NCBI GenBank assembly: GCA_036725605.1
Contig: DAIMDW010000001.1
Location: 186,001 to 250,000, forward strand
From: CALBTQ01 sp036725605
GTDB lineage: Bacteria; Lernaellota; Lernaellaia; Lernaellales; Lernaellaceae
DNA: 64,000 bases
Direction of reading: 5' to 3'
Under the pieces are notes generated by a model. The model saw only the letters and a list, made by a program, of their open reading frames with translations. It did not search any database and was not told where the DNA came from. Every line of letters begins with the position of its first letter. The first letter of the stretch is position 1. Positions 43,690-52,422 of the stretch are shown here, in pieces. The translations under genes and the position numbers were made by a program.

Positions 43690-45639
43690 TTATTTCTTCT
43701 GCTTGCCGTCGGTCGCTTGCTCGTTGATCTGATCGGCGGTGGTCAGATCGTTCTGCAGCGCCTTGGTTCCTTCCGCGTCGAATTCCTCGGGCACCGTGCC
43801 GGTCTCGCGCATGTAAATCACGTCGTACGCGCCGGTCAGCGCCGAAATGGCGTGGGCGCAGTAGTCCATGCGCACGCGCGGATCGACCAACCCGGCGCGG
43901 AACGCCCCCCGCGCTTCCTCGGGCACGCGCAGGTAATAGCTGTTGTCGCGGCGATACTGATTTTGCAGCAGGAAGAACGTGGCCGACATGATCGCGTCAC
44001 CGTACTTCGTGTAATCGCGCTCCATCTGATACGCCAGACGATACGCGGCCAGCAACGCTTCCAAACGCAACGCGGCGGGCAGGGTGCGCGGCGGCCGGGT
44101 GTTGTCGAAACCGCCTTGGTAATCGGCGTAATACACCTTCTTGTTTTTTTCCGGATTGCCCCACTGGTGCTTGAGCAGATCGTCGGCCATGGCGAAGCAG
44201 CTATCCGCGTAATGCGGCTCCGGATCGATTTGGTACAACTCGGCCAGGCCCTGGATCGTCCAGAAATTCACCTCGCCGCTTTTTTGGAATTGCTTGATCT
44301 GCTGTTCGGCGGCCGTGCGTGCCGCGTGCAGCCATTCGATGTTGGGATTGATCTGGTAGTAGCGCACCAGGGCCAACAGCGATTCGCCGGAGAAATATTC
44401 GGCCTGCCGTTTGGGCATGTAGCCGATCAGGCGTTGCCAGTAGGAGCTGTAAAAGCGACCGTCGTTTTCCTGCATCTCGACGACGAAGCGCGCCAGTTGG
44501 TTGATGCGCTGGATGCCGATTTTGTCGAGCATCGTCTTGGGCAGTTCGCACAACGCCAACAGCGTCAGCGCCGACGAGCCCAGTTTCGCCAGGCCGTATT
44601 GCTTGACGCATAACAGCTCGGGCTCGAGCAACGGCGGCTCGGTGTGGCGCATCAGCCAGTCCATCGACCGTTGCGACACCTCGTAGAATTCGTCCTTGCG
44701 GCTGGCCTTGTACAACGTCACCAGCGAATAGACGGTGTTCGCGTGACGGACGGTGCTGTAATCGAAGAAGCTGCTTTTTTCGCGGATGATTGGATTGTAC
44801 TGATACCAGAAGCGCTGGTTGGTTTTGCTGAACGATTTGTTCAGGTAGCGACCGGCGTCCACGGCCGCGCGGCCGATTTCCCGGCTGCCGAATTTGCGGA
44901 TCAGCGGCGAATCGCGCAGGATCGGCAACGGGAAGAAATCCGGCCGGTGCTGCAGAATGCTGATCGTGCGGTAGCGGTAGATCGGGTAGTCGCGCCAATC
45001 GCCGACGTCGGCGGCTTCGGCGAGGTATTCCAGTTGCAGCTTGAGCCGTACCGCGTTCATCCCCTTGGTGCGTTCTTCGGGTTCCCAACCGTGATACAGA
45101 TAATTGAAGCCGGGTTGGAAGGTCAGTTGCTCGCCGTTTTGCAGAATCAGTCCGTGAATGCCCGGTTCGACGAGAATGCGGCTCAGTTTGTTTTTCGCGA
45201 AATCCAGACGGCGGCGCGAGTACATGATCTCCACCCGCACGGCCACCTTGTCGAGGTTGGTCAGATAGTACTTCTGAAAATTCGGGTCCTGCACGATCTG
45301 GTAAACCGCGCGCAGAATCGCCTCGTGCATGCAGCCCTGTTTACCCACGCCCCAAATCGGCGGACTGTTCTGGTGATGAATGGAGATGATCACCGGGCGG
45401 TCGCAAATTTGCGGCAGGTCCGCGTCGATGGGGATGTTCTTGACCCGCTCGCGATCGGGGTACAGCGCCAGCGCCTGGCGGATCAGAGTGAACATGGCCA
45501 ATTGGCCGTTCAGCTTGGGCACGTCGATGCCGCCATTGATGTCGGGCAGCGGCGTCGAGGGGACGGGAGCGTCGCAAGCGCTCAGCGCGACGAGGCTCGC
45601 CGCCAGCAGCGCAATCATCAACCAACGGAGTCTGTTCAT
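43690..45639 (-). CDS. Lipoprotein with AMMECR1-like domain fused to an alpha-helical toroid-like domain
   Basis: 649 residues from ATG 45639 (overlapping the rluB stop as ATGA); the longer open frame upstream is shadow sequence of rluB. Signal peptide with lipobox LVALSAC (Cys near 20). Residues about 35-255 resemble an AMMECR1 domain: GCMHEAILRAVYQIVQDPNF, VAVRVEIMYSRRRL, EPGIHGLILQNGEQLTFQPG, LEYLAEAADVGDWRDYPIYRYR. Residues about 290-600 are helical with repeated pairs (HANTVYSLVTLYKASRKDEFYE, SALTLLALCELP, GESLLALVRYYQIN), like an (alpha/alpha)6 barrel of epimerases or glycoside hydrolases. AMMECR1 proteins are normally cytoplasmic, so a lipid-anchored version is odd. It might act on the polymer made nearby, but that is inference. 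Confidence 0.78.
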   Translation of the reverse strand: MNRLRWLMIALLAASLVALSACDAPVPSTPLPDINGGIDVPKLNGQLAMFTLIRQALALYPDRERVKNIPIDADLPQICDRPVIISIHHQNSPPIWGVGKQGCMHEAILRAVYQIVQDPNFQKYYLTNLDKVAVRVEIMYSRRRLDFAKNKLSRILVEPGIHGLILQNGEQLTFQPGFNYLYHGWEPEERTKGMNAVRLKLQLEYLAEAADVGDWRDYPIYRYRTISILQHRPDFFPLPILRDSPLIRKFGSREIGRAAVDAGRYLNKSFSKTNQRFWYQYNPIIREKSSFFDYSTVRHANTVYSLVTLYKASRKDEFYEVSQRSMDWLMRHTEPPLLEPELLCVKQYGLAKLGSSALTLLALCELPKTMLDKIGIQRINQLARFVVEMQENDGRFYSSYWQRLIGYMPKRQAEYFSGESLLALVRYYQINPNIEWLHAARTAAEQQIKQFQKSGEVNFWTIQGLAELYQIDPEPHYADSCFAMADDLLKHQWGNPEKNKKVYYADYQGGFDNTRPPRTLPAALRLEALLAAYRLAYQMERDYTKYGDAIMSATFFLLQNQYRRDNSYYLRVPEEARGAFRAGLVDPRVRMDYCAHAISALTGAYDVIYMRETGTVPEEFDAEGTKALQNDLTTADQINEQATDGKQKK

Positions 45640-46370
45640 GCCTTGACCAACTCTTTCAACTTGCGAACCTCCCCGGCGCGCAGCATGCGATACTGTCCGA
45701 GCGGCAGATCCTCCACCGTGATCGAACCGATTGCCTCGCGTTGCAGCTTGAGCACCGGATGACCGATCGCCTCCATCATGCGGCGCACCTGCCGGTATTT
45801 TCCTTCGGTCAGCGTAATGCGCAACCAGGTATTGATCTTCAGCCGCTCGGCGATTTTCACGAGCGCCGGCGCGGTCACATAGCCGCCGATGTCCAGACCG
45901 TTGCGCAACTGTTCCAGCGCCTTGGGCGTCGGGTGGCCCTTGATCTTGACCAGATAGGTCTTGGGCGCTTTCGACGCCGGGCTGGTCAGCGCGTGCGCCA
46001 GGTCGCCGTCGTTGGTGAACAGCAGCGCGCCTTCGGTATCGTAATCCAACCGGCCGACCGACTGCACGACCGCGCGGTATTTGCCCAGCAGATCGTACAC
46101 CGTCGCCCGGTCGCCGGTATCCTTGGTCGCGGTGATGGTCTTGGCCGGCTTGTTGAGCAACAGATAGATCGGCGGCCACAACTTTTTGATGAGCTTGCCG
46201 TCGACGCGCACGTAATCCTGCCCGTGTACCACCTCGCGATGTGCGTCGGTGACCGTCTCGCCGGCGATCTTCACCCGGCCGGCGGCGATCAACCGCACCG
46301 CCTCGCGCCGTCCGCCGTAGCCGGCGAGGGCGAGGTATTGATCCAACGGCACCGGTTGCTTATTGCTCAT
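45636..46370 (-). CDS. rluB: 23S rRNA pseudouridine synthase, RsuA/RluB family
   Basis: 244 residues. N-terminal S4 RNA-binding domain (QYLALAGYGGRREAVRLIAAGRVKI) followed by the synthase domain with YLLLNKPA, the catalytic Asp in VGRLDYDTEGALLFTNDG, and LTEGKYRQVRRMMEAIGHPV. RluB modifies U2605 (E. coli number) of 23S rRNA; RsuA/RluE relatives share the motifs. It overlaps scpB by 11 bases and follows scpA-scpB, the usual bacterial order. Cytoplasmic. No defects. Confidence 0.94.
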   Translation of the reverse strand: MSNKQPVPLDQYLALAGYGGRREAVRLIAAGRVKIAGETVTDAHREVVHGQDYVRVDGKLIKKLWPPIYLLLNKPAKTITATKDTGDRATVYDLLGKYRAVVQSVGRLDYDTEGALLFTNDGDLAHALTSPASKAPKTYLVKIKGHPTPKALEQLRNGLDIGGYVTAPALVKIAERLKINTWLRITLTEGKYRQVRRMMEAIGHPVLKLQREAIGSITVEDLPLGQYRMLRAGEVRKLKELVKA

Positions 46371-47301
46371 CGTCTTCCACGTCGTCGTCCGCTTCTTCCG
46401 CTAATTCTTCCTCGTCGAGAATTTCTTCCTCATCGTCCTCGTACTCTTCTTCGTCGAGATCCTCGTCGAATTCCTCTTCGTCGATGTCTTCGTCCGGGTC
46501 CTCTTCGAATTCCTCGTCGTCCTCATCGAGGATATCCTCTTCGGGATCCTCTTCGAATTCCTCGTCATCCTCGTCGAGGATTTCGTCTTCCGGACCGTCC
46601 TCGGGTTCGACGTCTTCGCCTTCGCCGGGTTCGACGTCGTCGGTGCCGTCGTAGGTGTCCTCTTCCTCTTCCGCGGCCGGCTCGGCGTCCGCTTCGGCTT
46701 CGGGCTCTTCCTCGGTCACTTCGGCGTCGCCGCCCTGGGCCAAGTCGTTGGCGAACGCTTCCACATCCTTCGGATCCAGCTCCTCGATTTCCTTGAGGCT
46801 GGGCAGATCTTCGAGCGACGACAAGTTGAAGACCTCCAAAAATTCGGGCGTCGTGCCGTAAATAAACGGCCGGCCGGGGATCTCCTGGCGGCCGAGGATT
46901 TTCAGCAGGTTCAGTTCCATCAGTTTGGCGATGCCGCTGGAGCAGTCGACGCCGCGGATTTTTTCGACCTCGGTTTTGGTCACCGGTTGCCGATAGGCGA
47001 TGATCGCCAGCGTTTCCAGCGCCGCCTTGGACAGTCGCACCGGTTTGTATTGCACCAGCATCTTCACCCATTCCTGGTTTTCCGGCGGCGTGCGCATCTG
47101 GTAGCCCTCGGCCACCAGGTCGATGATCACGCCGCGTTGGCCGGTGCGATATTCCTCGACCAGCTCGTCGAGCACCGTTTTCAGGTCCTTGGTCGGCACG
47201 CCTTCGAGGATCGTGCGGATTTTGCGGAAACTGATCGGCGTTTCCGAAACGAAGATCAAGCTCTCGACGATCGAGCGAATGCGTTCCAGTTCAATGGCCA
47301 T
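46360..47301 (-). CDS. scpB: Segregation and condensation protein ScpB with very long acidic tail
   Basis: 313 residues from ATG 47301 (GAGGAGG eight bases upstream; an earlier GTG at 47316 lies inside the RBS). Residues 1-185 are a normal ScpB winged-helix pair: ELERIRSIVESLIFVSETPIS, LSKAALETLAIIAYRQPVTKTEVEKIRGVDCSSGIAKL, GRPFIYGTT. Residues about 190-313 are almost only Glu/Asp with a repeated I-L-D-E-D-D-E-E-F-E-E-D-P unit. ScpB binds ScpA and, through it, SMC, for chromosome segregation. The tail is far longer than usual and negatively charged, so it may repel DNA or bind basic partners. It overlaps scpA by 11 bases. Confidence 0.94.
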   Translation of the reverse strand: MAIELERIRSIVESLIFVSETPISFRKIRTILEGVPTKDLKTVLDELVEEYRTGQRGVIIDLVAEGYQMRTPPENQEWVKMLVQYKPVRLSKAALETLAIIAYRQPVTKTEVEKIRGVDCSSGIAKLMELNLLKILGRQEIPGRPFIYGTTPEFLEVFNLSSLEDLPSLKEIEELDPKDVEAFANDLAQGGDAEVTEEEPEAEADAEPAAEEEEDTYDGTDDVEPGEGEDVEPEDGPEDEILDEDDEEFEEDPEEDILDEDDEEFEEDPDEDIDEEEFDEDLDEEEYEDDEEEILDEEELAEEADDDVEDDEQ

Positions 47302-48052
47302 TATCGGCCTCCTCACGATCGAGCAACGACATGATGCGGATCGGCCCGAACCGCTCGATCTGCATCGCCTTGGACATGCCTTGCCGGATCAACTCCAACA
47401 ACGCCAGAAAGGTGACGACCACGGCCTGTTTGTCCTTGTCGGCGCTGAAAAGCTCGCTGAACAACAGGCTGGTGCGTTCGCGCAGCAGATCGAGCACCTG
47501 CATCATCCGCTCGCGCACGCTCACGCGCGACAGGCGAATCTGATGCACCGCTTCCTTGGGCAGATTCTTGATGACGCTGGCCAGCGCGTTCATCAATTGG
47601 TAGATGTCCACTTCGAGGTACTGCCCCTCGATTTCCGCTTCCTTGAGGTCCGGGCTCTCGAACTTGCGCGCGAAAACGTCGCGGCCCAGCAGCGGACGTT
47701 CGCCCATTTCCATCGCCGCTTCCTTGAAGCGCTGGTACTCCAACAACTGTTGCACCAGTTCCTCGCGCGGATCGACCTCCTCCTCGTCTTCCTCACTCGA
47801 GGGCGGCAACAGCATGCGGCTTTTGATGCGCATGAGCGTGGCGCTCATCACGAGGTACTCGCTGGCGATGTTCAGATCCAGCTCGCGCAGCAGATCGAGG
47901 TAGTCGTTGTACTGCCGGACGATCTCGGCGATGGGGATATCGAAGATATCGTATTCGTGTTCGCGAATCAGGTGCAGCAGCAGGTCGAGCGGACCTTCAA
48001 ACAGGTCCAGCCGTACTTGCAGATCCTGATTCGAGTATTGCTCGTTATCCAA
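47291..48052 (-). CDS. scpA: Segregation and condensation protein ScpA
   Basis: 253 residues from TTG 48052 (AAAAGG upstream). Begins QVRLDLFEGPLDLLLHLIREHEYDIFDIPIAEI, the SMC-head binding part, followed by SATLMRIKSRMLLP, an acidic insert (EEDEEEVDPREELVQQLLEYQRFKEAA) and a C-terminal winged-helix region (VVVTFLALLELIRQGM). It is the kleisin of the bacterial SMC complex. It overlaps trpS by 8 bases and scpB by 11. Confidence 0.95.
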   Translation of the reverse strand: MDNEQYSNQDLQVRLDLFEGPLDLLLHLIREHEYDIFDIPIAEIVRQYNDYLDLLRELDLNIASEYLVMSATLMRIKSRMLLPPSSEEDEEEVDPREELVQQLLEYQRFKEAAMEMGERPLLGRDVFARKFESPDLKEAEIEGQYLEVDIYQLMNALASVIKNLPKEAVHQIRLSRVSVRERMMQVLDLLRERTSLLFSELFSADKDKQAVVVTFLALLELIRQGMSKAMQIERFGPIRIMSLLDREEADNGH

Positions 48053-49025
48053 CGTTTACCTTTTCGCGGATGCGTTCCATGGTGATGCGCGCTTCTTCGC
48101 GCGCGTGATTGTTGCCGGCGGCGATGATTTCATCCACGCGGGCCGGGTGCGCTTCCAACTCGCGCCGGCGCTCCTGAATCGGCGCCAGTTCCTCCTGGAT
48201 CGCGGTGATGATCTTGCGTTTGCATTCCAGACAGCCGATGCCCGCGGTCGTGCAACCGGCGCGCACCCACTGTTTGGTTTCGTCGTCCGAATAAATCTTG
48301 TGCAGATCGAACACCGGACAAATGTCCGGATTGCCCGCGTCGGTGCGGCGCATGCGGGCCGGGTCGGTCAGCATCGTGCTGACCTTCTGCTTGACCGTGT
48401 CGGGCGGGTCCATCATGAAAATCGCGTTGCCGTAGCTCTTGGACATCTTGCGGCCGTCGGTGCCGGGCACCTTGGGCACCTCGGTCAGGCGCGCCTCGGG
48501 CAACGGAAACACGTCGTTATAAAAACGGTTGAAGCGCTTGGCGATGTCGCGCGACAACTCGACGTGCGCCTGCTGATCCTCGCCGACCGGCACGTAATTG
48601 GCGCGGTAGATCAGAATGTCCGCCGCCTGCAGTACCGGATAACCCAGGAAACCGAAGGTGTTCATTTCCTTTTCCCTGAGCTGTTCCTGCTGATCCTTGA
48701 ACGACGGATTCTTCAGCAGCCACGGCAGCGGCGTGACCATGCCCAGCAGCAGATACAACTCGGCGTGCTCCTTGACTTCGCTCTGTACGAAGATGGTGCA
48801 CTTTTCCGGATCCAGTCCGGCGCTGATCCAGTCGACGATCATCTCCCGGGTGAAACGGCGGACCTGGCTGGTGTCGGCATAATCGCTGGTCAGCGCATGC
48901 CAATCGGCGGAAAAGAAAAAGCATTCGATATCCGCGGTCAGCTTGATCCAGTTTTTCAGCACCCCGTGCAGATGGCCGATATGCAGCGTGCCGGTGGGGC
49001 GCATGCCCGAAGAGATGCGTTTCAT
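48045..49025 (-). CDS. trpS: Tryptophanyl-tRNA synthetase
   Basis: 326 residues. Class I synthetase: HIGH motif in GTLHIGHLHGVL, KMSKS in GRKMSKSYGN, VGEDQQAHVELSRDIAKRFN. It charges tRNA-Trp. An extra Cys-rich segment (VRAGCTTAGIGCLECKRKI) near residue 255-285 is seen in many bacterial TrpRS forms. A start ATG 49025 lies four bases after the M50 stop with GGGAG inside that gene. It leads the trpS-scpA-scpB-rluB run, in a common bacterial order. Confidence 0.96.
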   Translation of the reverse strand: MKRISSGMRPTGTLHIGHLHGVLKNWIKLTADIECFFFSADWHALTSDYADTSQVRRFTREMIVDWISAGLDPEKCTIFVQSEVKEHAELYLLLGMVTPLPWLLKNPSFKDQQEQLREKEMNTFGFLGYPVLQAADILIYRANYVPVGEDQQAHVELSRDIAKRFNRFYNDVFPLPEARLTEVPKVPGTDGRKMSKSYGNAIFMMDPPDTVKQKVSTMLTDPARMRRTDAGNPDICPVFDLHKIYSDDETKQWVRAGCTTAGIGCLECKRKIITAIQEELAPIQERRRELEAHPARVDEIIAAGNNHAREEARITMERIREKVNVG

Positions 49026-49028
49026 TAT

Positions 49029-49721
49029 CTAGACTCCCATCGTGGCGATGTAACCCGGCATCATAAAAGAGAGGAAGAACTTCATCACCGGGAACAACGT
49101 TTTGGAAAACAGCGGAATGTACGAGTCCATCATCAACAGGCCGATGATGATGAACATGCCGAACGGCTCGATCGAGGCGTACCACTCCGAGGCTTTTTGC
49201 GGCAGCACGCTGGTCATGATGCGTCCGCCGTCCAGCGGCGGCACCGGAATCAGGTTGAACAACATCAACATTATGTTAAAGCGCAGCATCAGCACCAGCA
49301 TGATGATCAACGGTACGAATACCGTGTTCATCACTCGTTCGCTGAAACCCAGATTCAACAGCGGGCCGAGCAGATACAGCAATCCCGAGGCGATGAACGC
49401 CAGCAGCAGATTGGCCGCGGGACCCGCTCCGGCGACGAACGCCATGTCGCGTTTGGGCTGGCCCAGATTGAGCAAATTGACCGGCACCGGTTTGGCCCAG
49501 CCGAAAAGAAAGCCGCCGAAATAAAATAGGAAAGCGGGCACGATGATTGTCCCGATCGGATCGATGTGCTTGAACGGATTGAGCGTCAACCGACCCAACA
49601 GCTTGGCCGTCGGGTCGCCGAAGCGATTGGCCGCATAGCCATGCATCGCCTCGTGCAGGGCGATCGCCAGTATCGCTCCCGGGGCCAGCAAAATGATCAT
49701 GGCTAATTTATCGGCGTCCAT
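49029..49721 (-). CDS. Site-2-type intramembrane metalloprotease, M50 family
   Basis: 230 residues. First helix AMIILLAPGAILAIALHEAMHGYAANRFGD contains the zinc motif HEAMHG; the third ligand is in LFNLIPVPPLDGGRI (Asp of LDGG). Four or five further membrane segments; no PDZ domain, so it is the short Rip/SpoIVFB-like form found beside scpA/trpS in many genomes. AAGGACCC precedes ATG 49721. Substrate unknown. Confidence 0.93.
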   Translation of the reverse strand: MDADKLAMIILLAPGAILAIALHEAMHGYAANRFGDPTAKLLGRLTLNPFKHIDPIGTIIVPAFLFYFGGFLFGWAKPVPVNLLNLGQPKRDMAFVAGAGPAANLLLAFIASGLLYLLGPLLNLGFSERVMNTVFVPLIIMLVLMLRFNIMLMLFNLIPVPPLDGGRIMTSVLPQKASEWYASIEPFGMFIIIGLLMMDSYIPLFSKTLFPVMKFFLSFMMPGYIATMGV

Positions 49722-49778
49722 AGTGGGTCCTTCCGGTTAAACCAAGCCCAATTTTCTAGCAGTGATACATTCTTTTTG

Positions 49779-52385
49779 TCAAACCGATTCGGGCTTTTTG
49801 ACCTGCCGGAGGGAATCGGCCAATTCCAGCTCCTCGACCTTGGACGAGATGGCGCCGTCGATTTTTTCGTCGCGGATGGTTTCCAGGATGTGCGAAAAGA
49901 GCGGCCCGGGCGCAATGCCCAGCTTTTTCAGGTCGTTGCCGTCGATGGACGGTTTGATCTGCTCCAGTTCGGTCAGGAAGCGGAAGATCGCCCGCCGGTT
50001 TTCCTCCTGTACGGCGAAAACGGCTGTCGTCAGCAGCGTTTCGGTCGATTCGCCGCGCAGCATCCGGGCCAGGTGGCTCAGCAGAGAAGGCGGTTGCTCG
50101 GTCAATTGCCGCAATAGCTTTTGCGCGTGGTTGATGGTTGCCGGCGCTTTCCGGACAATGTTTTCCGGCAGTTCCAACCGCTCGTCCAGATGCCGTTGAC
50201 GTTCGACCGACAGCGGGGCGGTCAGCACCGACCACCACAGCAGGTTGAGATCGGCGGCACGCTCCAGGTTTTGTTGGTGGAACCAGGCGGCGATCTGCTC
50301 GGCGCGCTCGAGGTGATCCTCCAACTCCGGCGTCAGCACCCATTGGCGTTCCAACGCCGCCATCACCCCGCGCTCGAACAAGTGCCGGACCGCCTCGGCC
50401 GGATGCTTCTCCTGGAAGATCAGCGCGAACTCTTTCCAGAGGCGCGGGCCCGACAGCTCGTTCAGATCGTCGCGTTCCAGCGCCGCGCGCAGCAACCGCT
50501 CGGTGTGCGCCTCCAGCTTGAAACCGAAACGCGCCTGAAAGCGGATCGCCCGGAAAACGCGCGTGGGATCTTCCACGAAACTCAGGCCGTGCAGCACGCG
50601 GATGCGCCCGGCGATCAGGTCTTCCAACCCGTGATGCGGGTCCAGCAACTGCCCGAAGCGATCCGGGTTGATCGCCAGCAGCAGCGTGTTGAGCGAAAAA
50701 TCGCGGCGCAGCGCGTCCTGCTCCAGCGTGGCCGGCTCGACCTGCGGCAATGCGCCCGGCGCGGCGTAAAAATCGCGGCGCGCCCCGGCCATGTCGATGT
50801 GATAGCGATCGAGCAGCAACGTCGCGGTGCCGAATTCCGCGTGTTCGACGAGCTTGACGTCCAATGCCCGCGCCGCCGTCCGGGCCAGGGCGAGCGCGTC
50901 ACCGTCGACCACGATGTCCAGATCGACATTCTCGCGCAGCAGAATCATGTCGCGCACGAAACCGCCCACCAGGTACGCGCGCACTCCCGTTTCCTGCGCG
51001 AGACGCCCCACCTCATCGATGAACGCGGCCAACGACGGCGGCAGTTGCCGGCGCAGTTGTTCGGCGAAATCGGTTTGATCCTGCCGGCGCGCTTTCTTCA
51101 CCGGCGGTCGCGCCCGGCGCTCGCTCGCCGCCCGGTAGACGCTCTCACGCGTTACGACGCCCACCGGCCGCCGGTTGACCACCACCGGCAAAATCGCCTG
51201 CGCTCCGTGGGCGAACAACTCGAGCATTTCGTCCAGCGTCGCCTCCGGTTCGCAGTCGAGCGGCTCGCGGTCGATCAATTCCTCGACGGCTGTGTCGCCC
51301 AGACCGAAACGCAGGGCCTGATCGAGCTGCGGGCGCGTGACGATCCCGGCCGGCTGACCGTCGTCGGTGAGCAGCAACAAATCGGCGGCCGCCGCATGCA
51401 CCAGCGTTTCATACGCTTCGGCGACGCTGCGTTCCTGCGCCAACCGGGCCGCGTGCGGAATCATCAATTCGCGTGCGGTCGGCGGCAATACCAAGAACTC
51501 CGCCAGCAAAGTCAACAGTTCCTTGCGCGTTTGCACCAGCGTACCGGCGACCGTCGCCACGCCGTCGCGCACTCCGCCGGTTACGCCCGACAGCGCGCCG
51601 AGCAGGGCGTCAATCTCGACGGCTTCGCCGGTGGTCCGGCCGGCGACGCGCAATTGGTCACCCTCGGCCGCCAGCACGAAAACGGTGGGAATGCCCACCA
51701 GGCGATGGAATTGCCGCACGCACAGGGGCAGGTCGGTCATCGGTTGCGGCATGGCCACTTCGCCGATCGCGAAGCGGTAATCGTTCACCGCCACCTGATG
51801 CGCCGAACGCAGCAGATCGTCCAGGGCGATGACCTGCTCGACGGCCGCCGCGGCCAGGCGTCCCCCGGCGATCAGGCGCGGATCGGCCCCGTGCTCCAGC
51901 AACCAGGCGGCGGCGCGAAAATCGTCGGCGGTGGTCGTCTGGCGCAGAAAACCGCCGGTGGCTTCGTAGATTCCCAGCAGCGCGAAACCCGCATCGGCGG
52001 CGGACGGATTCATCTGTCGTTCCTGCAGCCGCTCGACCAGCAGGCTGGTGCAGGCGCCGATTTTCCGCACGACTTCGATCGTGCCGTTGATGTCCTTTTC
52101 CGGCGTCGGCCGGTTGTCGTAGAGGTGTACTTCCACCTCTGTTCGGTTCAGGAAGTCGCCGAACGGTTCGATCATCTCAGCGCGTTGCGCGCCCAGGACG
52201 ATCAGGCGGCCGATCGTTTCCCGGTCGATTTGCTCGGGGCGGCGGAAGTTGAAGTACGCTTCGGGCGACGCGTCGAGCGTGCCGCCCAGGTAGACGACGT
52301 CCGCCTGCGGGTAAAGCAGACGGGCGAGCAACGCGGCGCCGACTGTGTCCCAGTCGGCCTGTCGATGACATACAATAACATCCAT
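49779..52385 (-). CDS. CBS-domain tRNA nucleotidyltransferase (poly(A) polymerase family) with degenerate DHH domain
   Basis: 868 residues. N-terminal DHH/DHHA1-like region (1-310), but the metal motifs are changed: HRQADWDTVGAALL instead of H-x-x-P-D-x-D-A, and LYDNRP in place of D-H-H. Two CBS domains follow (about 315-430, including AHGAQAILPVVVNRRPVGVVTR). The nucleotidyltransferase head has AYLVGGFVRDMILLRENVDLDIVVDGDA (G-G-x-V-R-D and D-x-D), followed by RRDFSLNTLLLAI and LRVLHGLSFVEDPTRVFRAIRF-type helices. The family adds CCA or A to tRNA 3' ends. The complete nucleotidyltransferase core suggests it is active; the DHH part is probably binding or inactive. It lies between the M50 protease and xerC/D. 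RBS is weak. Confidence 0.93.
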   Translation of the reverse strand: MDVIVCHRQADWDTVGAALLARLLYPQADVVYLGGTLDASPEAYFNFRRPEQIDRETIGRLIVLGAQRAEMIEPFGDFLNRTEVEVHLYDNRPTPEKDINGTIEVVRKIGACTSLLVERLQERQMNPSAADAGFALLGIYEATGGFLRQTTTADDFRAAAWLLEHGADPRLIAGGRLAAAAVEQVIALDDLLRSAHQVAVNDYRFAIGEVAMPQPMTDLPLCVRQFHRLVGIPTVFVLAAEGDQLRVAGRTTGEAVEIDALLGALSGVTGGVRDGVATVAGTLVQTRKELLTLLAEFLVLPPTARELMIPHAARLAQERSVAEAYETLVHAAAADLLLLTDDGQPAGIVTRPQLDQALRFGLGDTAVEELIDREPLDCEPEATLDEMLELFAHGAQAILPVVVNRRPVGVVTRESVYRAASERRARPPVKKARRQDQTDFAEQLRRQLPPSLAAFIDEVGRLAQETGVRAYLVGGFVRDMILLRENVDLDIVVDGDALALARTAARALDVKLVEHAEFGTATLLLDRYHIDMAGARRDFYAAPGALPQVEPATLEQDALRRDFSLNTLLLAINPDRFGQLLDPHHGLEDLIAGRIRVLHGLSFVEDPTRVFRAIRFQARFGFKLEAHTERLLRAALERDDLNELSGPRLWKEFALIFQEKHPAEAVRHLFERGVMAALERQWVLTPELEDHLERAEQIAAWFHQQNLERAADLNLLWWSVLTAPLSVERQRHLDERLELPENIVRKAPATINHAQKLLRQLTEQPPSLLSHLARMLRGESTETLLTTAVFAVQEENRRAIFRFLTELEQIKPSIDGNDLKKLGIAPGPLFSHILETIRDEKIDGAISSKVEELELADSLRQVKKPESV

Positions 52386-52422
52386 GGTTTCGTTTTACCC
52401 GGAACTTGAATGAAAGTCCATC

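Noticed and set aside
50121..52409. 762-codon plus-strand frame opposite the nucleotidyltransferase gene
   Set aside because: Arg/Gln/Val-rich nonsense with no domain; the minus frame has clear motifs.
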